This document shows, piece by piece, positions 6,249 to 14,112 of a DNA stretch of 33,557 nucleotides. A program made the position numbers and the translations under genes. The notes beneath the pieces were generated by a model. It made no database searches. It saw only the letters and a program-made list of their open reading frames with translations, and had not been told where the DNA came from. Source of the DNA: Pseudonocardia kujensis (GTDB taxonomy: Bacteria > Actinomycetota > Actinomycetes > Mycobacteriales > Pseudonocardiaceae); the NCBI RefSeq assembly GCF_021283305.1, contig NZ_JAJSOK010000081.1, forward strand, positions 1-33,557, read 5' to 3'. How positions within the stretch are numbered: position 1 is the stretch's first letter; every line of letters begins with the position of its first letter.

Positions 6249-7925
6249 TCAGCCGCCGTTCCGGCCGTTGCCGGCGCCGTTCCCCGAGGCCTCGACGGTG
6301 GCCTCCGGCAGGAGCACCTGCTGGCCCTCGTCGAGGCCCGAGCGGACCTCGGTGAAGCGGTCGCCGGCCAGGCCGGGGGTGAACTCGCGGGTGGCCGGCC
6401 GGCCGTCCGGGCCCGGCACCGAGACGACGCTCCTGCCGTTCTCCTGCCGGACCGCGGCCGCAGGCACCCGCAGGACGTCGTCGACGACCTCGGTGAGGAC
6501 GTCGGCCTGCGCGGTCTGGCCGTCCTTCAGCTGCGGGTCGACCCGGGTGAGGACGATCGTCGCGTAGTAGCTGACCACCCCGGAGATCTGGTCGGCGGTC
6601 GGCGCCACGGCGACCACGGTGCCCGGCGAGGTCAGGCCCGGCACCGCGTCCACGGTCACGTCGACCCGCTGGTTCGGCCGGACCTTCGCCGCGTCGCTCT
6701 CCTCGAACGGGACGACGAGTTGGAAGGTCTGCAGGTCGTTCAGCGTGAGGAAGGCGCCGCTCGAGTCGGCCGCGGCGGCGTCGCCGCCCGAGCCCGCAGG
6801 GGCCGGGATGCGGGCGTCCGTGCCCGGGGCCAGCGGGGTGGCGCCACCGGCCGCGGCGACGAAGTCCCCCACCCCGCCGTTGATCGCGGACACGGTGCCG
6901 GCGACCGGTGCGCGCAGCACGGTGTTGTCGACGGCCTGCTGCGCGTCGGCGACGGTGTTCTCGGCGTCGCGGACCACGGCCTCCTGCACGTCGATGTCGG
7001 CCGGGGCGTCGTTGCCCGCGCTGTCGAGCTGGCTCTGGGCGTCGGAGACGGTGCTCTGGGCGTTGGCGATGCTCACCCGGCCCTGAGCCCGGTCGGTGTC
7101 GCGCTGGTGCTCGGCGGCGTCGAGGGCGGTCTGGGAGGCCACCACGTTGGCCTTGGCGGTCTGCACGGCCTGTTGGTCGGTGCGGAGGGCTGCACAGGAA
7201 GGGTCGTCGGTGGCTTCGGGTGTGGGTGATGCACCGGCCGACGGTTGCGTGGCCTGCTCACTGCTCGTCGACTCGGTCTTGGTCAGCCCGAGCAGGGGCG
7301 TCTGCGACTCCGACGCAGCGCTCGCGCTTGCCGCAGCACACGCCTTCTGGTCCTTCTGCAGCTGCCGTTTCGCCAGCTCCAGCTGCTTCCTGTCGAAGTC
7401 GAGCTGCACCTTCGCCCGGTCGACGGCGGAGGCGTCGGCCGCGTCGGTGGCGGCGACCTGCCCGCGGGTGGCGTCGAGGACCCTGCGGGCCGAGTCCAGC
7501 GCGGCCTGCGCCGCCTCGACCGAGTTCCCGCCGGTCAGCTTGCCGAGCGAGGCCTGCTGCTGGTCCAGCTTGGCCTGGGCGGAGGCGAGCTGGGAGCGGG
7601 CGGCGGCGTCGTCGAGCCGGGCGAGGGGCTGTCCGGCCCGGACCGCATCGCCCACCTTCACGAACAGCTCGGCGATCTGCCCACGGTCGGCGAACCCCAG
7701 GTTCTGCTGGGTGATCGACACGAGGCTGCCCGAGGCGGAGACGCCGCTGGACACCGGGCCCCGGTCGACGACGGCGGTCGGCGCCGTCGGGGTGTCCCCG
7801 GTGCACGCCGTGGCCAGGGCGAGCAGGCCGGCCAGCCCGGCGGCGCGTAGCACGCGGGCGCGGGTCCTCTTCGCTGCGGTCCGTGCGGTCACGGTGGGAA
7901 TCACTCCCCGGGTCGTCGGGATCAT
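6249..7925 (-). CDS. MacA/HlyD-like periplasmic adaptor of an ABC exporter
   Basis: 558 residues. A basic N-terminus leads to a hydrophobic stretch ending LLALATAC (Cys41), a plausible though imperfect lipoprotein cleavage site. Next come the first half of the lipoyl/barrel-sandwich domain (LGFADRGQIAELFVKVGDAV), a long coiled-coil hairpin (about 107-333), the second half-motif NTVLRAPVAGTVSAINGGVG, and the beta-barrel and membrane-proximal domains to the end. The hairpin tip has an unusual Ser/Thr/Pro-rich insert flanked by Cys196 and Cys244. Such adaptors link a MacB-type permease to substrate hand-off across the envelope. The ATG overlaps the permease TGA (ATGA, 7922-7925), so translation is coupled. 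It is the last gene of the three-gene operon. Confidence 0.88.
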   Translation of the reverse strand: MIPTTRGVIPTVTARTAAKRTRARVLRAAGLAGLLALATACTGDTPTAPTAVVDRGPVSSGVSASGSLVSITQQNLGFADRGQIAELFVKVGDAVRAGQPLARLDDAAARSQLASAQAKLDQQQASLGKLTGGNSVEAAQAALDSARRVLDATRGQVAATDAADASAVDRAKVQLDFDRKQLELAKRQLQKDQKACAAASASAASESQTPLLGLTKTESTSSEQATQPSAGASPTPEATDDPSCAALRTDQQAVQTAKANVVASQTALDAAEHQRDTDRAQGRVSIANAQSTVSDAQSQLDSAGNDAPADIDVQEAVVRDAENTVADAQQAVDNTVLRAPVAGTVSAINGGVGDFVAAAGGATPLAPGTDARIPAPAGSGGDAAAADSSGAFLTLNDLQTFQLVVPFEESDAAKVRPNQRVDVTVDAVPGLTSPGTVVAVAPTADQISGVVSYYATIVLTRVDPQLKDGQTAQADVLTEVVDDVLRVPAAAVRQENGRSVVSVPGPDGRPATREFTPGLAGDRFTEVRSGLDEGQQVLLPEATVEASGNGAGNGRNGG

Positions 7926-9142
7926 TGGTGCCGGAGGGCATCGATGGGCCGCATCCGCGCCGCGCGGTTGGCGGGGTAGCCGCCCGCGACCAGGCCGATG
8001 AGCAGGCTCACGGTGAAGGCGAGCACCACCGAGCCCACCGACACGGACGGGACGGGGAAGTCGGCGACGAGCCGGGGCAGCACCACGCCCGCCGCCACGG
8101 ACAGGCCGATGCCGAGCAGGATGCCCAGGAGCCCGCCGACCCCGGTGAGGATCATCGACTCGATCAGGAACTGCTGGAGGATCGCGCGCCGGCGCGCGCC
8201 GATGGCCTTGCGGATGCCGATCTCGCGGGTCCGCTCGGTGACCGTGACCAGCATGATGTTCGCGACGCCGATGCTGCCGACGATCAGCGAGATCCCGGCG
8301 ACGGCGGCCACGAAGATCGTGACGAAGGACAGCACCTGCGAGGACTGGTCGAGCAGGCGCTGCAGCGCGGTCACGGTGAAGTCCCGCTCGTCGGGGTTCC
8401 GGATCGCGTGCCGCTGGTCGAGGATCGCCGAGGCCTGCTGCACGGCCTGCGACACCGCGTCCGTCGACACGGCACGCACCGTGATCGAGTCGACGACGTC
8501 GCCCCCGCCGAGCAGGTAGCTGCGCGCGGCCCCGAGCGGCATGACCGCGACGTCGTCCTGCTGGCCGTTGCCCTTCAGCACCCCGATCACGCGAAAGGTC
8601 GTGCGCCCCACCCGGACGTCCTTGCCCAGCGCCTCCCCGGCCCGGCCGCCGAAGAGCGTGGCGACGGGGTTCGGCCCGAGCACCACGACCTTGGCCTTGT
8701 TGCGGGCCTGCTGGTCGTCGAAGAAGGAGCCGACGACGAGCTCGCGGTTGGCGACGTCGAGGTAGTCGGCCTGGGTGCCCAGGATCGACGACCGGTACTG
8801 CCCGTCACCGACGACCTGCAGCACCGCGCTGCCGTTGACGGACGGGGTGACCGAGCCGAGGGCCGGGGCGCGGGCCCTGTCGGAGAGGGCGTCGACGTCG
8901 GCGTCGGTGAGGTCCCGCGCGGCACGGTTGCCGCTGATGGCGCCCTGCGTCTTGGTGATCTGGATCTGGTTGGCCAGGGGGCCGAAGGCGTCGGCGACGA
9001 ACCGCTGGAGCCCGTTGCCGAACGCCACCAGGATGATCACGGCGGCGACGCCGATGATGATCCCGAGCATGGTCAGCACCGACCGCAGCTTGTTGGTGCG
9101 CAGCCCGCGCGCCGCGATCCGGGCGGCCTCGAGGAGGTTCAC
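7922..9142 (-). CDS. MacB/FtsX-like ABC transporter permease
   Basis: 406 residues. The N-terminus LRTNKLRSVLTMLGIIIGVA is the first helix of MacB-family permeases. A periplasmic MacB core domain (about 50-275) follows, then three C-terminal membrane helices. The cytoplasmic loop TERTREIGIRKAIGARRR is the coupling segment of the FtsX domain that contacts the ATPase. This family does not pump substrates through a channel but drives mechanotransmission or export of peptides, lipoproteins or antibiotics. The GTG start overlaps the ATPase TGA (GTGA, 9139-9142), and the stop overlaps the adaptor start. The unfused ATPase and permease, with adaptor last, is the usual Gram-positive arrangement. Confidence 0.9.
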   Translation of the reverse strand: MNLLEAARIAARGLRTNKLRSVLTMLGIIIGVAAVIILVAFGNGLQRFVADAFGPLANQIQITKTQGAISGNRAARDLTDADVDALSDRARAPALGSVTPSVNGSAVLQVVGDGQYRSSILGTQADYLDVANRELVVGSFFDDQQARNKAKVVVLGPNPVATLFGGRAGEALGKDVRVGRTTFRVIGVLKGNGQQDDVAVMPLGAARSYLLGGGDVVDSITVRAVSTDAVSQAVQQASAILDQRHAIRNPDERDFTVTALQRLLDQSSQVLSFVTIFVAAVAGISLIVGSIGVANIMLVTVTERTREIGIRKAIGARRRAILQQFLIESMILTGVGGLLGILLGIGLSVAAGVVLPRLVADFPVPSVSVGSVVLAFTVSLLIGLVAGGYPANRAARMRPIDALRHQ

Positions 9143-9807
9143 CGCCGCTCGTCCCCCACGATGTGGCCGTCGCGCAGGGTGATCACGCGCTTGGCGAACC
9201 CGGCGACCTCCGGCTCGTGGGTGATCAGCACGATCGTGCGGCCCGCCTCGTTGAGCTCCACGAAGAGGTTCATGACATCGACCGTCGAGGCGGTGTCGAG
9301 GTTCCCCGTCGGCTCGTCGGCCAGGATCATCGTCGGGTCCGTGACCAGCGCGCGCGCCACGGCGACGCGTTGCTGCTGGCCGCCGGAGAGCTCGTTGGGC
9401 CGGTGGTTCCCGCGCTCGGCGAGCCCGACCCTGGCCAGCGCGCGGCGGGCGCGGCCGCGGCGGTCCTTGGTGCCGGCGTAGACCATCGGCAGCTCGACGT
9501 TGCGGATCGCCGAGGTCCGCGGCAGCAGGTTGAACGACTGGAAGACGAAGCCGATCTTGCGGTTGCGGATGTCGGCGAGCCGGTTGTCCGACAGCCGGCC
9601 CACGTCCGTCCCGTCGAGGCGGTACGTGCCCGACGACGGGACGTCGAGGCAGCCGAGGATGTTCATCATCGTCGACTTGCCGGACCCCGAAGGCCCCATG
9701 ATCGCGACGAGGTCGCCGTCGTCGATCCGCAGGCTCACGTCGTCGAGCGCCCGCAGCGCGATGTCCCCGGTCCGGTAGACCTTCGACACGTGCTCCAGCT
9801 CGATCAT
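9139..9807 (-). CDS. ABC transporter ATPase (LolD/MacB-N type)
   Basis: 222 residues from the ATG at 9807, the first residue of the family's MIELEHVSKVYRTG; a GTG-like extension to 9837 carries no similarity. Walker A is GPSGSGKS (38-45), the signature LSGGQQQR (140-147), Walker B ILADEP (161-166), and the switch His is His197 in ITHEPE. It powers the permease encoded directly downstream with a 4-bp overlap. It heads the operon and is divergent from the FAD monooxygenase across a 170-bp gap that probably holds both promoters. Confidence 0.93.
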   Translation of the reverse strand: MIELEHVSKVYRTGDIALRALDDVSLRIDDGDLVAIMGPSGSGKSTMMNILGCLDVPSSGTYRLDGTDVGRLSDNRLADIRNRKIGFVFQSFNLLPRTSAIRNVELPMVYAGTKDRRGRARRALARVGLAERGNHRPNELSGGQQQRVAVARALVTDPTMILADEPTGNLDTASTVDVMNLFVELNEAGRTIVLITHEPEVAGFAKRVITLRDGHIVGDERR

Positions 9808-9867
9808 CTTCCCCCCGCCGTGGTCCCCCCGAACCACCCGTTCGGCCTAACGACCGGACGCGCGTTC

Positions 9868-9877
9868 GGTGATCACC
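9868..9877. promoter_or_regulatory. 10-bp palindrome in divergent promoter region
   Basis: ggtgatcacc is a perfect palindrome located between the ABC operon (start 9807, minus) and the FAD monooxygenase (start 9978, plus). It could be an operator, but no regulator gene adjoins it and the flanks are not symmetric. Confidence 0.25.
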
Positions 9878-9977
9878 CGGTCGGGCGGAAGCTGGGCGAT
9901 CTTCCGGAAACGCCCGCTCGTCGGTAGCGTCCGGGTCGGCTCCCCCGAGTGATCCAGGACACCGTGAAGGGGGAGCC

Positions 9978-11573
9978 ATGCCCGAGGAGAGTTCCGTCGC
10001 CGTGCTCGTCGTGGGCGCCGGCCCGGTCGGCCTGACGGCCGCGCTCGAGCTGCGCCGTCGCGGCGTCGCCTGCCGGGTGATCGACAAGCTCGTGGAGCCG
10101 CCGCAGTACGCGAAGGCCGTCGGCATCCAGCCCCGCACGCTGGAGCTGTGGGAGGCGGCCGGGGTGCTGCGGGCCGCCCTCGACGCCGGGACCCCGCTGC
10201 GCGGGCAGGTCGTGCTCCGCGACGGCGAGCAGGTGGCGCGGATGGACCTCGAGGTGCCCCCGGACGTGCCCTTCGCCTTCCTGGCACTGCCGCAGTACGA
10301 GACCGAACGCCTCCTGGCCGAGGCCCTCGCGGGGTACGGGACCCGGGCCGACCGCGGCGTCGAGCTGCTCTCCTTCACCCAGGACGAGGAGGGCGTGACC
10401 GCCGAGCTGTCCGGCGGCGAGCGCGTGCGGGCGAAGTACCTCGTCGGGGCGGACGGGGCGCACAGCGTCGTCCGGAAGGGGCTGGGGCTCGCCTTCGAGG
10501 GCGGGGCGTTCGCCGAGGAGTACATGCTCGGCGACGTCGAGGTCGACTGGTCCCTCCCGCGCGGCTACGCCCTGCGCGCCACCCGCGGCGACGACCTGCT
10601 CGTCGCGATCCCGCTGCCCGGCGACCGCCGCTACCGGATGTCCATGCTGGTCCCGCCCGACCTGGCCACCCCGGCGAGCGGCGAGGTGGCGCACGGTTTC
10701 GAGGCCGGCCGGCGCCCGGAGCTGCACCACATCCAGGCGGTGCTCGACCGCCTCGCCCCCGAGCCGTGCACCGCGTCGACGCTGCGCTGGTCCTCGGTCT
10801 TCCGGATCAGCCACCGGATCGTCGACTCCTACGGGCGGGGCCGGGTGTTCGTCGCCGGCGACGCCGCGCACATCCACCCGCCGACCGGCGCGCAGGGCAT
10901 GAACACCGGGATCCAGGACGCCGTCGGGCTGGCCTGGCGGCTGGCCCTGGCCGTCGACGGGATCGCCGCGCCCGGCCTGCTCGCGACCTACGACGCCGAG
11001 CGGCGGCCGGTGGGCGAGGAGGTCGTCGGCCGGACGGTCCGGGCCGCGACGACCGGTGGCGTCCAGATCGACCGCGACGACCCGTGGACGTCGGTCCGGC
11101 GCGAGGCGCAGCTGCTGGTCGGCTACCGGGGCAGCCCGGCGGTGTCCCCGGCCGACCCCGGCCTCCCGGTCGACGCCCCGCAGCCCGGCGACCGCGTGCC
11201 CGACGCCCGCGGGCTGGTCCGCGACGTCGTGCGGTTCCCGGTGCGGCTGCTGCCCGAGCTCGCGGGCCCGGGCCACACCCTCCTGCTCCACGCCGGCACC
11301 GCCGAGGGCACCGCCGCCTTCGACAAGGTCGCCGCCACCGCCGCCGAGCTCGCGCACGGCCGCATCCGCGCGCTCGCGGTGCTCGCCCCCGACGTCGAGC
11401 CCCCGCCCCTGCGGATGCCCGTGCTGCGCGACGGCGCCGGCGAGGTCCGGGCCCACCTGCGCGCCGCGGACGGCGAGGCGTTCCTCGTCCGGCCGGACGG
11501 GTACCTCGGCCACCGTGGCCCGGCGGCCGGTGTCGCCGGCGTGGGCGGGTACCTGGGGCGGGTGTTCGGCTGA
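9978..11573 (+). CDS. FAD-dependent aromatic hydroxylase/monooxygenase
   Basis: 531 residues, ATG preceded by gaaggggga-type Shine-Dalgarno (ending about 9975). The class A flavoprotein monooxygenase motifs are all present: GAGPVG (13-18) for the FAD ADP moiety, the DG motif VGADGAHSVVRK (156-167) that touches FAD and NADPH, and the GD motif VFVAGDAAHIHPPTGAQG (290-307) for the FAD ribityl chain. The C-terminal about 150 residues form the thioredoxin-like domain found in MhpA/PgaE-type enzymes. It should hydroxylate an aromatic or polyketide-type ring with NAD(P)H and oxygen. The substrate is unclear: no ring-cleavage or polyketide genes are nearby. It stands alone on the plus strand. Confidence 0.9.
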   Translation: MPEESSVAVLVVGAGPVGLTAALELRRRGVACRVIDKLVEPPQYAKAVGIQPRTLELWEAAGVLRAALDAGTPLRGQVVLRDGEQVARMDLEVPPDVPFAFLALPQYETERLLAEALAGYGTRADRGVELLSFTQDEEGVTAELSGGERVRAKYLVGADGAHSVVRKGLGLAFEGGAFAEEYMLGDVEVDWSLPRGYALRATRGDDLLVAIPLPGDRRYRMSMLVPPDLATPASGEVAHGFEAGRRPELHHIQAVLDRLAPEPCTASTLRWSSVFRISHRIVDSYGRGRVFVAGDAAHIHPPTGAQGMNTGIQDAVGLAWRLALAVDGIAAPGLLATYDAERRPVGEEVVGRTVRAATTGGVQIDRDDPWTSVRREAQLLVGYRGSPAVSPADPGLPVDAPQPGDRVPDARGLVRDVVRFPVRLLPELAGPGHTLLLHAGTAEGTAAFDKVAATAAELAHGRIRALAVLAPDVEPPPLRMPVLRDGAGEVRAHLRAADGEAFLVRPDGYLGHRGPAAGVAGVGGYLGRVFG

Positions 11574-11745
11574 GCGGGGCGTGCGGGACGAGCGTCGGTG
11601 TGCGCGGCGCTTCGCGACGCGCGGGGTGCATCGGTGCAGGCGGTGCGAGCATCGGCGCCGATCGCCCCGTCCGTTCGGTCGTGGCAGGGCGCCCGTCCGC
11701 CGCGTTGAATGGTGGCGAGGCGTCGTCCGAGGAGAGCGAGGCACC

Positions 11746-12063
11746 GTGGGCAGGACGTACGAGCTGGTCATCACCGAGAAGCGGCCGGTCGTGGACGGCA
11801 CGGTGCTCTCCTCGGCCCAGCTGCGCGCGGAGATCCGCGAGCAGCTCGAGGCGCAGCAGGACGGTCGCGACGACGATCTCGCCCGCGAACGGGTCGAGCT
11901 CCGCGAGAGCCTCGAGCGGCTGGACTCCGGGCTGCAGGCCCTGCGGGAGCGGCTGAAGGAGAAGGCCGTCCGTGCCGCGAAGATCGCGGGCGGGGTGGTC
12001 GGGGTCGGTGCTGCCCTCACCGGCGCCGCGATCGTGTGGTGGAAGCGGTCGGCGCCGGAATGA
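11746..12063 (+). CDS. Small coiled-coil protein with C-terminal membrane anchor
   Basis: 105 residues from a GTG with gaggagag upstream. Residues 23-75 are highly charged and heptad-like (LRAEIREQLEAQ; ERVELRESLERLDSGLQ), predicting a coiled coil. Residues about 79-98 (KIAGGVVGVGAALTGAAIVW) are one membrane helix, followed by a short basic tail. It would therefore be a tail-anchored protein with its coil in the cytosol. The layout recalls DUF3618-type actinobacterial membrane proteins, but I cannot assign it to that family with certainty. It is flanked by gaps of 172 and 184 bp and appears monocistronic. Confidence 0.75.
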   Translation: MGRTYELVITEKRPVVDGTVLSSAQLRAEIREQLEAQQDGRDDDLARERVELRESLERLDSGLQALRERLKEKAVRAAKIAGGVVGVGAALTGAAIVWWKRSAPE

Positions 12064-12234
12064 CTGCCGGGGCGAGCGCGGGCGGGTCGTGCCTCACGCC
12101 GCCTCGCCCGGGCGCTGCCCCCGATGACGGAGGGGGACGAGGAGACCGCTTCGGGGCGGCCTAGTCATCGGTGCGGCCCCGCGCAGGCCTTCGCCGAGCA
12201 GGTCGCTCGGCACGCCCCGCAGGGCACCCCTCGC

Positions 12235-12250
12235 TAGGCTCCGCCCGGTG
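12235..12250 (+). promoter_or_regulatory. Leaderless promoter of the NYN-LOTUS gene
   Basis: A -10 box taggct (12235-12240) is followed by exactly 7 nt and then the GTG start at 12248, with no Shine-Dalgarno. This is the standard architecture of actinobacterial leaderless transcripts beginning at the start codon. Confidence 0.65.
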
Positions 12251-13309
12251 GAGAACGACGACGAGCGGATCGCGCTCTTCCTCGACTACGAGAACCTCGC
12301 GATCGGCGCGCGCGACGGGCTGGGCGTGGCGCCCTTCGACCTGGGACCGGTGGCGGACGCGCTGGCCGAGCGCGGGCGGGTCGTGGCCCGCCGGGCCTAC
12401 GCGGACTGGTCGGCGTTCGACGAGGACCGCAGGCTGCTCGCGCGCCAGCAGGTGGAGCTGATCGAGATCCCGCAGCGGCTCGGGGTGTCCCGCAAGAACG
12501 CCGCGGACATCAAGCTCGCCGTCGACGCGATCGAGCTGGCCTACGAGCGCGGCTTCATCACCACGTTCGCCATCGGCACCGGCGACTCGGACTTCACCCC
12601 GCTCGTCCACAAGCTCCGCGAGATGGACAAGCGCGTGATCGGGATCGGGGTGGAGTCGTCGACGTCGCGGCTGCTCCCCCCGGCCTGCGACGAGTTCCTG
12701 TTCTACGACCGGCTGCCCGGCGTCGAGCCCCGGCCGGCGCCGCGCCGGTCGAGGAGCCGGGCCGTCGTCGTCGAGCCCGACCCGGTGCCGGCACCCGAAC
12801 CGGAGCCGGAGGAGGCCGCACCGGCGGAGGACGACGAGCGCGACGACGTCGGCAAGCTCGTGGCGAGCACCCTCGCCGGCCTGCAGCGGCACACCGACGG
12901 CCCGGTCCTCGCCTCCCGGCTGAAGCGGGCGATCCTCCGCAAGGACCCGACGTTCGACGAGGCCGACTGGGGCTACCGCGGCTTCGGCGAGCTGCTCCGC
13001 CACCTCCAGGAGGAGGGGGTGGTCGAGCTCGGCGAGGGCTCGGCCCAGGGCGACCCCACGGTGACCTTCCCGGAGCCCGGTCCGGACGACGACGCGTTCG
13101 GCCTGCTCGTCGAGGTCGTCCGCGAGCTGGGGCGCCCGCAGCTCTCCGGGCTGAAGAACCAGCTCCGCAAGCGGCGGCCGGACTTCAGCGAGAAGCGCTA
13201 CGGCTTCAACGGCTTCCTGACCTTCGTCCGCGCCGCCCGCGCGCGCGGCCTCGTCGAGATGGAGCGCGACGACGACCTGGGGGACTACGTTCTCTCCGCC
13301 CCCCGCTGA
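12248..13309 (+). CDS. NYN (PIN-like) domain protein with two OST-HTH/LOTUS domains
   Basis: 353 residues. The N-terminal NYN/DUF88 domain (about 7-155) begins ALFLDYENLA and carries the acidic residues expected of a PIN-like metal-dependent RNase: Asp13, Asp87 (NAADIKLAVDA) and Asp113/Asp115 (GTGDSDF). A Pro/Glu/Arg-rich linker (about 160-198) leads to two OST-HTH/LOTUS modules (about 200-272 and 282-350). Both have the pattern of LK..ILRKDPTFDEADWGYRGF and LKNQLRKRRPDFSEKRYGFN, ending in a hydrophobic FGELLRHLQ/FLTFVRAAR helix. LOTUS domains bind RNA (G-rich or G-quadruplex RNA in characterised eukaryotic and bacterial cases). RNA processing or decay in the cytosol is the natural inference. 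The gene is likely leaderless and single. Confidence 0.9.
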   Translation: MENDDERIALFLDYENLAIGARDGLGVAPFDLGPVADALAERGRVVARRAYADWSAFDEDRRLLARQQVELIEIPQRLGVSRKNAADIKLAVDAIELAYERGFITTFAIGTGDSDFTPLVHKLREMDKRVIGIGVESSTSRLLPPACDEFLFYDRLPGVEPRPAPRRSRSRAVVVEPDPVPAPEPEPEEAAPAEDDERDDVGKLVASTLAGLQRHTDGPVLASRLKRAILRKDPTFDEADWGYRGFGELLRHLQEEGVVELGEGSAQGDPTVTFPEPGPDDDAFGLLVEVVRELGRPQLSGLKNQLRKRRPDFSEKRYGFNGFLTFVRAARARGLVEMERDDDLGDYVLSAPR

Positions 13310-13310
13310 G

Positions 13311-13892
13311 TCAGGGGGTGGCGGCCTTCGAGCCGTCGGGCGCCACGGCGAACCACGTGCCGCCCTCGCCCTGGCCCGCGGTGGTGGTGAGGCTGCCGTC
13401 GTCGCCGGCGTAGCGGTAGAGCGGCCAGCCGGCGAGGGTGACCTGCCTGCTGCCGTCCTCGCGCGTGACCGTGCCGACCTTGCTCGAGTCGACGCCCATC
13501 AGCTCGGGCTGCTGGCCGTCCGGGAGCAGGACCGGCGGCCACTCCGCGGCACAGTCCTCGGTGCAGGTCGTCTTCGGCGGGGTGGCGGAGTCGCCGTCGT
13601 AGCGGTGCATCACGTGTCCCGCCGCGTCGGTGACGACCGTGCCGAGCGGCCCGCTCTGCACGGCCCACAGCTCGACACCGCCGTCGCCGTGGTGCATGCC
13701 CGCCATGTCGCCGCCCGTGCCCTGCATGCCCTGCATCGAGGACATGGACGACATGTCGTGGCCCTGCATCTGCATCTGCTGGTTCTGCGCCTGGGGAGCG
13801 GCCTGCTCGTCCTGCGCCCCGGAACCGCAGGCGCTCAGGGCGAGGGTCCCGGCGGCGGCCAGGCCGACCAGGATCAGGTGCGTGCGGCCCAT
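13311..13892 (-). CDS. Met/His-rich lipoprotein with two Lipoprotein_15 repeats
   Basis: 193 residues from the ATG at 13892, with gaggag 7 nt upstream; the longer open frame to 14039 is untranslated-looking Arg/Pro sequence. A signal peptide ends in the lipobox LSAC (Cys22), so the protein is lipid-anchored outside the membrane. Residues 40-68 are Met/His-rich (NQQMQMQGHDMSSMSSMQG, DMAGMHHGDGG), like copper-binding segments. Residues 82-193 hold two copies of the secreted repeat PF03640 (VVTDAAGHVMHRYDGDSA...CTEDCAAEWPPVL; LAGWPLYRYAGDDGSLTT...GGTWFAVAPDG). The repeat's function is not established. The stop is 1 bp from the convergent NYN gene stop. Confidence 0.88.
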   Translation of the reverse strand: MGRTHLILVGLAAAGTLALSACGSGAQDEQAAPQAQNQQMQMQGHDMSSMSSMQGMQGTGGDMAGMHHGDGGVELWAVQSGPLGTVVTDAAGHVMHRYDGDSATPPKTTCTEDCAAEWPPVLLPDGQQPELMGVDSSKVGTVTREDGSRQVTLAGWPLYRYAGDDGSLTTTAGQGEGGTWFAVAPDGSKAATP

Positions 13893-14097
13893 CGGGGTCT
13901 CCTCTCGGTTCGGCGGAGACGGTAGGCCCGGCACGACGGGAGGACGCGCGACCTGAAGGGGAGGTTGCGTCCGCACCGCCGATTCGCGCCCACGGCGAGG
14001 CGAGTGGCCGCGGGTTGGTCCGCAGGGAGCAGCACGCACGGCCGGACGTGCGACGCCCCGTTCTCAGGTTCGTCGACGAGCGGGCGAGCGGCCGTGC

Positions 14098-14112
14098 GAC
14101 GATCCGCCCGTG
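14098..14112 (+). promoter_or_regulatory. Possible leaderless start of PLP enzyme gene
   Basis: A weak -10-like gacgat (14098-14103) lies 6 nt before the GTG at 14110, with no Shine-Dalgarno; the following ccgcccGTG matches the context at the NYN gene. Confidence 0.35.

Noticed and set aside
4099..6567. 822-codon plus-strand frame
   Set aside because: It overlaps the glycosyltransferase end, hydrolase, SDR and gvpA genes in wrong frames and has no recognisable domain.
11651..11662. Palindrome atcggcgccgat upstream of the 105-residue protein
   Set aside because: Short GC-rich palindromes are frequent at this base composition and no regulator or conserved partner site was seen.
9873..12020. 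Long minus-strand frame opposite the FAD monooxygenase
   Set aside because: Antisense shadow of a clear flavoprotein gene; composition is low-complexity and no motif is present.
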